A stretch of 64,000 nt of DNA from Allomyces arbusculus. Taxonomy: Eukaryota > Blastocladiomycota > Blastocladiomycetes > Blastocladiales > Blastocladiaceae. The notes below the pieces were generated by a model. The model saw only the letters and a program-made list of their open reading frames with translations, was not told the origin of the DNA and did no database searches. A program made the translations under genes and the position numbers. How positions within the stretch are numbered: the stretch's first letter is position 1; the number at the start of each line of letters is the position of its first letter. Shown here in pieces: positions 56,201 to 64,000 of the stretch. The DNA is taken from NCBI GenBank assembly GCA_027604705.1, contig JADHYV010000007.1, positions 186,001 to 250,000 on the forward strand, written 5' to 3'.

Positions 56201-58363
56201 GATGGATTGTCCAGTGCGTCGGGTCGGTCAGATAGGGTCGGATCACGGGGGGCGCGGCGAGAGACGCGTGCAGGCAGGATCGGCGAGCCCGTGACAAGTG
56301 TCGGAGCCGGCGCGCTTGGTGTCAACACGAGAGCACCGAATTCAGCTACATATATAAATCGATCCGTGATCAGCGTCCACACCTGCACGACAATACGGCG
56401 CGCGTTCCGTTCACGGATCAACGAGCGGTCGATCGCGGCGCAGCGAGCGGGGCGACAAAACGCGTCGTCAAGGCCCGCGACCGCCCGTGAGCTAGTGAAC
56501 GAATTGAGTCGTACGTGCTGCAACGACGGGAATGTAGGCGCGCGGGTCGTGATCGAGCGGGAGAGGAAGGATCGCGCGACGCGGGAGGAGCAGCGGGGCC
56601 GGTATGTGGTCGTAGTAACGCGGCTTGTGCGTGCGTTCTCGGCTGGATGAGCCCGGTCGCGGTCGAGGGCGAGAGAAGGGACGGCTGCGGGCGCACAACA
56701 AGCGGGATGGAGGGGGGCCGGCAGAACGTTGGAGCGTGGGGGCGCAGGTGCTGGTCTGGCCACGGGGGCGCAACGTTGGCTCGCGCTGGTGGGTGGGAAA
56801 CGCGGGAGATGCACGCGCGCGGCGGCAGGGTTTGGAGAGAAAGGAGCGCTGGTGCAGCTGGAGAGGTGACGATGGTGATGGTGGTGGTGTGGTGGATTGC
56901 AGTTGGGTGAGAGCAGCGCAGCAGCAGCAAAGCAGCAAGCTGCAAAGGCGCGCCGAGCCACCGAGCCTGCAGTGACGTCCATGCCGCCCATGACATGCGC
57001 GTCGCAAAAAAGCCTGCAGCAACACGCACGACAACAACCACCACCAAACGCTCGTCGGGCGCCCCGGGTCGACACTTGCTGCGAAGGCCGCAAGCCCGAC
57101 AACAGAAAATTACATTTACGGTGGGCGCCGCGTTCCCATACTCTCTTTTTCGCTCTTTCGCGGTCCTTGCCGGCCTTCGCCACGGCGAAGGTGCCCGCGC
57201 CGCCGCTCTTTTGCACCCAGTTGGCCGTTGAAAAGGGGTCCAGAATCGGCATAGAAAAGTTGCTTCGACGAACGACGACAGCTCGGCATCCTGAGGGACG
57301 CGTCTCGCGCCTCGGCACGTTTCTCGCTTTCGGGTCCGGCGAGTGTGGCGTCCGGGCGTCGTTGAATGACCCCACGCGCACAACCAACACGCGCCCGCCC
57401 ACGCACGCGTCCAGCCAACGGGTTGCTGCAGGCTGCAGAAGAGTGAGATCGAACCGCACGGGGGGCGAGACTGTTGGGTTCGCCGTGGACGGACCGGTCG
57501 GCCACGGCGACGGCGATGTGCTGTCGGTCGTAACCACACCCCCGACCACCGCGTCAAACGGGCGCGACCACACGATGACGACGTGATCGCGGTGAGGTCG
57601 GACACTTTGCGGTAAGGGGCAAGGCATGGCTGCGACCGCGGTGCCCGGGACCGGAGTGGCCACTTTCGGATGATTGCTGACCTCTGGACATTGAATGATG
57701 ATTTTGTTGAATGCTGATCACCCATTTTCTTTATCCAACTGCAGGAGCCCGGCTTGAGCCAGCCCGCTGGAGCCAGCATGGTCGCTGCCATCCAGCTCTG
57801 CCAGCCGGCATGAGCAGAGGATCCGAATCTGCGAATCCATGCTGGATGCCGTCGCCCGTCTGTCTGAGCTCGCTGCTGGCCAATGTAATATACATCGAGA
57901 TCAAAATGTGCCATAATTTGCAGCATGTCCAACCATGTTCGACTTGATGCGATTGATCACCTCCCTTCAGGTCCTCCGTCGCCCTCGACCAGCCCGCCCC
58001 ACGTCCCCGACGCTGATCTCTTTGGGCCAAAAATGAAAAGGAACGACAGATGCCACCTGCAAATCCTCCGTTCTTGGTCCCCAAATCAACCGGACAATCG
58101 CGCTACCGCAGCGATGGCTGTGGCAGCGACATCACGTTTGGGGCCCAGATCGCTCATCACCCGCACGCGCGCTGAGCAAACCCCGCCCATGAACATGAAC
58201 ATGAACAAAGCAGCCGGCTTGCGAACCGTCACCAACGGGCCGACCCGAACATCCGCGCACCCGGCCGTCAAGACGCGATGTGATCTCAAATCCTTGCCTC
58301 GCTGTGCACCTCTCTCCCGCCGCGGACCAGCACCACATTCACGCTCTCCAACTAGCTGCAATC
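56201..58363. promoter_or_regulatory. 2.2-kb divergent region between glycogen synthase and 6PGDH
   Basis: On the minus strand a TATATA motif (56350-56358) is placed to serve gsy1. The rest has GC-rich shadow frames up to about 500 codons without recognisable similarity, and a short cluster of AGCCNGC-like imperfect repeats near 57745-57815. No gene supported. Confidence 0.4.
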
Positions 58364-60124
58364 ATGTCTGTCGAAGCCGTGTACGTGACGACCGACGGCC
58401 GACGGCCCTGCTGCCGCTCCTCCTTCCGCCGCAAAACACGTCGCCATGAACGACAACGTGCCAACGCCCCAGCGACGCGTTGCTCAACTCGCATCGATGC
58501 TCACGACACCGTCAACTGCTCCATCTTTATGCCGCCACGCTGCTAGTGCTGATATTGGCCTTATTGGCCTGGCCGTCATGGTACGCGTCAGAGTGATACG
58601 AACGCGCTCGCGCTCACGCGAAAACGGGGAAGAGTGGAACTGGCGTACACCGCTAACGCTACGCTACCCCCCCGCATGCATGACAACTCGCGCGAAAACA
58701 ACCAACAGGGCCAGAACCTGGTTCTCAACATGAACGACCACGGCTTTGTCGTGTGCGCCTACAACCGCACCACGAGCAAGGTTGACCAGTTCTTGGCCAA
58801 CGAGGCCAAGGGCACCAAGATCGTCGGCGCGCACTCGATCGAGGAGCTCTGCGCCAAGCTCAAGCGCCCGCGCAAGGTCATGCTGCTCGTCAAGGCCGGA
58901 CAGCCCGTTGACGACTTTATTGCCCAGCTGCTGCCGTACCTCGAGGAGGGCGACATCATCATTGACGGCGGTAACTCGCACTTCCCCGACACGATTCGTC
59001 GCACCAAAGAGCTCGAGGCGAAGGGTCTGCTCTACGTCGGTGCCGGTGTTTCGGGTGGTGAGGAGGGCGCGCGTTTTGGCCCGTCGATCATGCCCGGTGG
59101 CTCGCCTGCCGCCTGGCCGCACCTCCAGCCGATCTTCCAGGCGGTTGCCGCCAAGGCCGACGGTATGCCGTGCTGCGACTGGGTCGGTGAGACTGGCTCG
59201 GGCCACTACGTCAAGATGGTGCACAACGGCATCGAGTACGGCGACATGCAGCTGATTTGCGAGGGCTACCACATCATGAAGTCGATGCTCGGCATGGGCA
59301 ACGATGAGATTGGCGCCTCGTTCACCGAGTGGAACGCAGGCGACCTCGACTCGTTCCTCATGGAGATCACCAAGGACATTGTCACGTTCAAGGATGACGA
59401 CGGCAAGTTCCTCGTTGAGAAGATTCGCGACACGGCCGGCCAAAAGGGTACCGGCAAGTGGACCGCCATCTCGGCACTCGACCTTGGCATGCCCGTCACG
59501 CTGATTGGCGAGGCCGTCTTTGCGCGCTGCCTGTCGGCCCTCAAGGAGGAGCGTGGCCGTGCCGCGGCCCTGCTCGCGGGCCCCAAGCCTGGCGTCGACG
59601 CCAAGTTCACGGGCGACCGCGCGCTGTTCCTCAAGGACCTCGAGAACGCGCTCTACGCTGCCAAGCTCATCTCGTACGCGCAGGGCTTTATGCTGCTGCG
59701 TGAGGCGGCCAAGGAGCAGGGCTGGCACCTGAACAACGGCGGTATCGCCATCATGTGGAAGGGTGGGTGCATTATCCGCTCGCGGTTCCTCGGCGACATC
59801 AAGAAGGCGTTTGACCGCAACCCGGAGCTCGAGAACCTGCTGTTCGACCCCTTCTTCGCGTCGGTCCTTGAGCGCACGCAGTCGTCGTGGCGCCGCGTCG
59901 TCGCACAGGCCACGCTCCTCGGCGTGCCCGTGCCTGCGCTGTCGTCGGCGCTCGCCTTCTACGACGGGTACCGTACGGCCTACCTGCCCGCCAACCTGCT
60001 CCAGGCGCAGCGCGACTACTTTGGCGCGCACACGTACGAGTTTGTTGACGCGCCCGGATCGTGGCACCACACCAACTGGACTGGTCGTGGTGGTCGTGTT
60101 GCCTCGTCGACGTACAACGCCTAA
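58364..60124 (+). CDS. gnd1: 6-phosphogluconate dehydrogenase, decarboxylating
   Basis: Third enzyme of the oxidative pentose phosphate pathway, making ribulose-5-phosphate and NADPH in the cytosol. Exons 58364-58380 (17 nt), 58547-58580 (34 nt) and 58709-60124 give 488 aa. Spliced, the N-terminus reads MSVEAVADIGLIGLAVMGQN, the Rossmann GxGxxG-type NADP site. Others are AYNRTTSKVDQF, IIDGGNSHFPDT, the substrate motif GVSGGEEGARFGPSIMPGG, KMVHNGIEYGDMQLICEGYH with the catalytic Lys, and GTGKWTAISALDLGMPVTLI. The C-terminal tail (TYEFVDAPGSWHHTNWTGRG) that reaches the partner subunit is present. NADPH from this enzyme would feed thioredoxin-dependent peroxiredoxin and NADPH oxidase, but these genes are not clustered in a meaningful way. 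Confidence 0.96.
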
Positions 60125-60202
60125 GCCGTCTGTTGGCCAGGGTGGGTTCGTTGGAGTCTGGTGCGTGGCTCGCAATGCGCGTCTGCCGTGCACCAGGAGG
60201 GG

Positions 60203-60234
<32 letters not shown>

Positions 60235-60861
60235 GATAGTCGAGCAACATGTGAATAAGAAACAAACAAGTTTGATGCTTTTGCAGCAGTCCCTGGCCTG
60301 GTTCTCGCCTGGACAACAAGCGCACCCGATGGCGGGATGGCTCCCTGCCAGCAGGCGATGGAGTCCCTGTTCCGCCTGCTTAGCAGACTTTGAGGTGCTT
60401 GAGCAAAAGAACAACAAAAATATGTATCGCTCTCTGGCCCATGCCTAGACGACGGGCTGCTGTCCAAACATGCACGGGCAGGACTTCATGTAGCCCATTC
60501 GGCCCTGACCTTTTTACTGTCTTGTCAACTCTTCCAATTCACCATCTCAAACAACTTAACTTTGCAAGCGTATAATAGACACCGACAGCTTTATCATAAA
60601 GTAGGTTCATTGCGCCTGGACTGCTGCCTGTCCCACAGCACATGTTCAAAGTCACAGACAGCTCCATTTAATCTTTTTGCACAGGGATAGCACGTCGACA
60701 CGCAGCTCTGGGAAAACTAAACGCAATAACGACAAAATATTTGGTAGAGAAAGGTGGTGGGGTGGACAAGACAAGCGCAAACGAAACGAAATCAAACAAC
60801 AAATCAAAACAAAAACACAGTGCGCTACAGCGGCCGCGGCTGCGACGGCGACGGCGCGCGG
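60125..60861. other. Convergent 3' region with GA-rich repeat
   Basis: About 740 bases between gnd1 and the carrier gene. It contains an imperfect (GA)n tract at about 60200-60238. No gene seen. Confidence 0.5.
60200..60238. repeat. Imperfect (GA)n tract
   Basis: GAGA/GAAA repeat just after gnd1, in the convergent 3' region. Confidence 0.8.
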
Positions 60862-62472
60862 TCATAGTCCCAGCACCGTCTTGGTCCACTCGTAACACAC
60901 ATACGAGATTGACGCGGCCGGAATCACCTTCAACAGCGTCGGCGCGAGCCCCTTGTAGAACCCCTTGGCACCCTCGTGCATGTAAGTTCGGCGCACCGCG
61001 TCCCAGACGCCCGTGTACCGTTCCGGATGGCCCGGCGTGCCCTGAGCCTGCAACCGCGTGCGCACGAGCGACAGCGGGTAGACGGAGGTCGCGGAAATTG
61101 AACTCGACAAGGTCCCAAACGCGAGCAACCAGTGCATTGGCGGCATCGTATAATGCAGGTGCGGGTCGTCCGGGTCGGCACGGACCGCGTGCACGGTCCG
61201 GTACGCGGCCTTGAGCGACTCGAAAATCGCGAAATCGATGCCCGCGTACGGCACGATCCCAACCAACGACGGACCAAGACCGCGGAAAAATGGTCTCCAC
61301 CGGCCCTCGCGCCACATGTCGCGCGCGGTCTCGACAATCAAGGCATTGCTTGACGCGCGGACGACGGGCGCGTTTCCGGCAAGTGCCGCACGACCGTCGA
61401 TCGCGGTCGCGACCATAATCCGCGTCTTGAGTGTCTCGATTGGGTAGATCGAAAACTGCGAGATCAACCCAGCAATCCCACCCGCAACGAACCGCCCGCC
61501 CATGCCGATATTGATGCCAGGGTCGTCAGGGTCGAGCCCTTGCACGCGCGCCATGGCGCGCTTGCCCTTTTCAAACACGTAAAACTTGATGGCTGACTCA
61601 GGCATGATTTTGATGCAGTTCATGCCGTTGCCGCGCCAAAACGACGGCAGGCCGCCATCGCGGTAAATCGCGTACAGCGAGTCTTGCAGGAGCGCCATGC
61701 GTGTCAGCTGGGTGCCCGGGCCACCGGGTGCCGACTTGATGCGTGTTTGCAGCAGGACCTTGAGTCGGTCGAGCGGCGCGGTACATGTTCGGCTGACGGC
61801 TGGAGAAGCAATCGAAATGGAAAGAGTGCATGGGGAAGTGGAGTGGGAGAGAAGAGGGTTGGGAGCGACGAGACGGGCGATTGATGGATCAGCATCAACG
61901 ACCAGGAGCAGAGGCTGAACGGAAAAGCCAGGGTCAACTCATGGTTCGATCCCAATGGCAACGCGCAGGGGGTTCGGTCGCAACGGAGCGCACTTTCCCG
62001 GTCGCAACGGAGCGCGGGTTCCGCGGCAGAGCGCGCGCGCGAGAGAGAGTAAAAGAAGCGCACCTCCAGCAACAGCACCGCAACTACGACCGGAATAACA
62101 GGAGCGAGTTAGCTTTCTGCTCGCACACACCACGATAAACAGCACAACATACATCAAAAACTTGAGCTGTTTCGACTCAGATACTGGTACGGGCTCGGCG
62201 TACTCTTCGTCGGCTTCGCAGCCGTCGTCTTCAGCGTCGTCGTTCTCGTCGGCCATGTTGACGGGCACACGTCTCGGAAACGCACGCGGAATCGACGCCG
62301 TCGACGACGTCCTCGGGATGTCGTCGTCCTCGATCAGCGGCGGCCGTCGTGCGTGGTGATGATGATGGTGGTGGTGCGAGTGGTGCGCCGCCGACGTGGC
62401 GGTTGCCGGCGCCGGGTCGCGCGCCGAGGCGTCAGCGAGCGGGAGAGCCGGAGCGGGCACGGCTTGCACCAT
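60862..62472 (-). CDS. Mitochondrial carrier (SLC25), ATP-Mg/Pi (SCaMC/Sal1)-like, without EF-hands
   Basis: Inner-membrane transporter. Exons 62472-62129, 62083-62064 (20 nt) and 61799-60862 sum to 433 aa in phase. Three carrier repeats: GAVAGAVSRTCTAPLDRLKV with PxDxxK, GGIAGLISQFSIYPIETLKT, and ISATSVYPLSLVRTRLQAQG. The third signature (PLSLVR) and the TCTAPLDRLK start are those of SCaMC/ATP-Mg carriers. FWRGNGMNCIKIMPESAIKF and FYKGLAPTLLKVIPAASISY complete the repeats. Usual SCaMC proteins begin with a Ca2+-binding EF-hand domain. Here the N-terminal 110 residues are instead low-complexity, with a His run (residues 29-40) and an acidic stretch (ENDDAEDDGCEADEEYAEP). Substrate assignment is by similarity only. 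The second intron from the start (62084-62128) is only 45 nt and free of in-frame stops. Confidence 0.83.
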
Positions 62473-62779
62473 GGTGGTCGGGGTATGGTCGGCGACTCGT
62501 TGCGAGGAGTTGGTGCGGCGCGAGGAGTGGTACGGCGGAAGCGGCTACCAGCGGCCGGAGCTGATCGGCACGGCCAGGTGGGGCAAACAGGTCGACTTGG
62601 CACCGAGCTCACCGTGAGCTCGCGCACGCATAAGGCAAATGATGTAGAGACGAGGTTTATTAGCAAATTCCTGACTCCTCGGCGCGACAAGTTTGCCACT
62701 AGGAGACACAAATATGCGAAACAAAAGGCAGATGATTAACACTCCGCGGTCTGACACGATCCTACCTCATTCTTCGCCG
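62473..62779. other. Intergenic region upstream of the carrier gene
   Basis: About 300 bases; probable promoter of the carrier gene on the minus strand. Nothing specific recognised. Confidence 0.35.
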
Positions 62780-64000
62780 GAGAGCCTCTTGATCGGTTCG
62801 CCCTGGCGCCTCTTGTATTCATGCTCGACTCGGCCACGGTAGCAGGTGGAGTCGATTTCGACCGCGTTCAGCAAATTCAAAATGTGGCGGCTCCCGGCCT
62901 GCATGTCGCGCCGCCTTCTATCAAAGCCGAGCTGGGTTTGGGCGACGTCGCCTTCAAGTTTCTTACTTCGTGTGTATCGTCGGCGCTTGTCGCAGGCTTC
63001 CTTCATCGGGGTCATCATTATTGACGAACTCCTTTTGCTCTACTTAGTGGCACGACTGGGCTCAACAAGGCCGTGCAGATCACGCACGGCATGATTCCTG
63101 CCACCCTGGCGAAACTGCAACGCACGCGACGGCAATACTTTCGGCGGACCAGCTCAAGCATCTGCCCGCGATTGCAACCCACGACGTATCCGCAGTTCTC
63201 CAGGACGGCACGATCTTCTTCCACGTGTCGAGCACCATGATGGGCCTCCACACGGCCGTTCGCGGCGGCATGCTCTTCTTTTGGACCGCTCTGACGCAGG
63301 CAACTGGCTCGACGCGGCGTGGCGGCTCAAGGTCACGTATCCAGTGATCACGCCCAATAATCTGGTTGCGGTCATCAAGGACCCGCGTGCCCACCAGTCC
63401 GATCTTTCGTCGCTCGAACTCATCATATCGATTGGAGCACCACTATCGGCGGCGACGCAGCAGCGCGCCATGGAGAATTTGAAAGGTATGCTGCACGATT
63501 TGCGTTTTCGAAGGTGCGCTGACTGATGGCTTGGCGCCCCGATTCCCTCTCCAGTCCCTGTTGTCCAAAAGTCTGCCGCAACCGAAACGCTTGGTCTCGC
63601 GCTGCCGCGATAAGGCGAGGAGCAGGCGACTCGCCCGGGTCCGATTGGATGGCTGCTGCCAGGAATGGAGGCGTTGCTCTTGGACCCGACCACGAGCAAA
63701 CCGCTGCCCAACAAGGACGGGCCCACGGGTCCAGGCGAACTCGTCGTGTGCAGGCCCAGCGTGTTTACCGCAGGTTACAATCAACGGCCCGCCGGGACCG
63801 ACACTGCGTTTGTGACGATTGCCGGCAAGTCGTGATTGCAGATGGGCGATCTCGTCGTCATGGACACGGACGGGTGCCTGATTGTCGTCGACTGGTGCAA
63901 GGAAATGTTTGGTGTGAACGGGATAAGGTGTGCTGAGCGAGCATTCGAATACCTCAAGAATCGGTGCACCAACTCATTGATCTTCACGCATCCAAACGAC
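62780..64000 (+). pseudogene. Decayed acyl-CoA-ligase (ANL superfamily) gene, incomplete at the right edge
   Basis: Conserved pieces of an AMP-binding adenylate-forming enzyme lie in order but in shifting frames: FMLDSATVAGGVDFDRV (62818 on), the P-loop-like SGTTGLNKAVQITHGM (about 63045-63093), ATAILSADQLKHLPAIATHD then FFHVSSTMMGLHTAVRGG, and WRLKVTYPVITPNNLVAVIK with LELIISIGAPLS. These are followed by an intron with intact GTATGC donor and CTGAC branch (63486-63555 or so), LLPGMEALLLDPTTSKPLPN, GPGELVVCRPSVFTAGYN, and MGDLVVMDTDGCLIVVDWCK with EMFGVNGIR. Frames change near 63110-63125 and again near 63275, and stops interrupt at 63611-63613 (TAA) and 63833-63835 (TGA where relatives have Trp). 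At least two frameshifts and two stops argue for a pseudogene rather than missed introns. The 4-coumarate/fatty-acid ligase subfamily is likely. A cluster of assembly errors is possible but less so. Confidence 0.75.

Noticed and set aside
56418-57932. 504-codon and 642-codon minus frames in the gsy1-gnd1 intergenic region
   Set aside because: Mixed Cys/Ser/Arg/His composition, no domain, no consistent codon bias; the larger one simply overlaps the start of glycogen synthase in another frame.
58664-60325. 553-codon open frame antisense to 6PGDH
   Set aside because: Shadow frame rich in Arg, Leu, Val and Asp; no family similarity, whereas the plus frame is full-length 6PGDH.

Overview
The window looks like nuclear DNA of a GC-rich zoosporic (flagellated) fungus, a chytrid or blastoclad-grade lineage. 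The evidence is gene content and gene structure. Fungal markers include a NoxR-type oxidase regulator, a Cdc25-type RasGEF with SH3 and WW domains, a fungal-type Eaf1/Vid21 HSA-SANT protein, family GT3 glycogen synthase and a mitochondrial GatB. An LRGUK-like protein, which goes with cilia in animals, points to a flagellated fungus. Coding third positions are strongly G/C and intergenic DNA is richer in A/T. Introns are mostly 45-120 nt with GTACGY/GTGCGY donors and CTRAY or TACTAAC-like branch points. A more precise name (for example a Caulochytrium-like genus) would be a guess.

Layout, left to right: partial Ser/Arg/Pro-rich protein (+), noxR (-), ribosomal protein eL20 (-), 2-Cys peroxiredoxin with an in-frame downstream extension (+), HD-domain phosphohydrolase (+), mitofusin/Fzo1 (+), HSPA12-like Hsp70 (-), HhH-motif protein (-), mitochondrial GatB (-), orphan 7TM protein (+), SH3-WW-RasGEF (-), GRDP/DUF1399 protein (+), AMMECR1 protein (-), Eaf1-like HSA-SANT protein (+), methyltransferase/ATP-grasp fusion (-), LRGUK-like protein (+), ATOS-domain protein (+), single-pass membrane protein (-), small Pro/Ala-rich protein (-), UBE2E-type E2 (+), glycogen synthase (-), 6-phosphogluconate dehydrogenase (+), SCaMC-like mitochondrial carrier (-), and a decayed acyl-CoA-ligase-like gene (+) running off the right edge. 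Genes mostly alternate in strand, so many share a divergent promoter region or a convergent 3' region.

There is no operon-like pathway. Loose themes are redox (NoxR, peroxiredoxin, 6PGDH), mitochondria (Fzo1, GatB, carrier), carbon storage (glycogen synthase beside 6PGDH) and signalling (RasGEF, 7TM protein). Exon models were built by hand from splice motifs, reading phase and family similarity. For most spliced genes the exon lengths sum to a whole number of codons, which supports them. Exceptions are the first exon of the 7TM gene, the intron of the HhH gene and the decayed right-edge gene.

The most interesting points are the peroxiredoxin stop followed by a 50-codon coding-like, NLS-like extension; a tandemly duplicated intron that seems to have created a 15-nt microexon in the 7TM gene; the methyltransferase/ATP-grasp fusion; and the very small exons across the window. 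One scaffold gap (10 N) lies inside an intron. I saw no convincing tRNA, rRNA, CRISPR array, transposon or virus-derived element.
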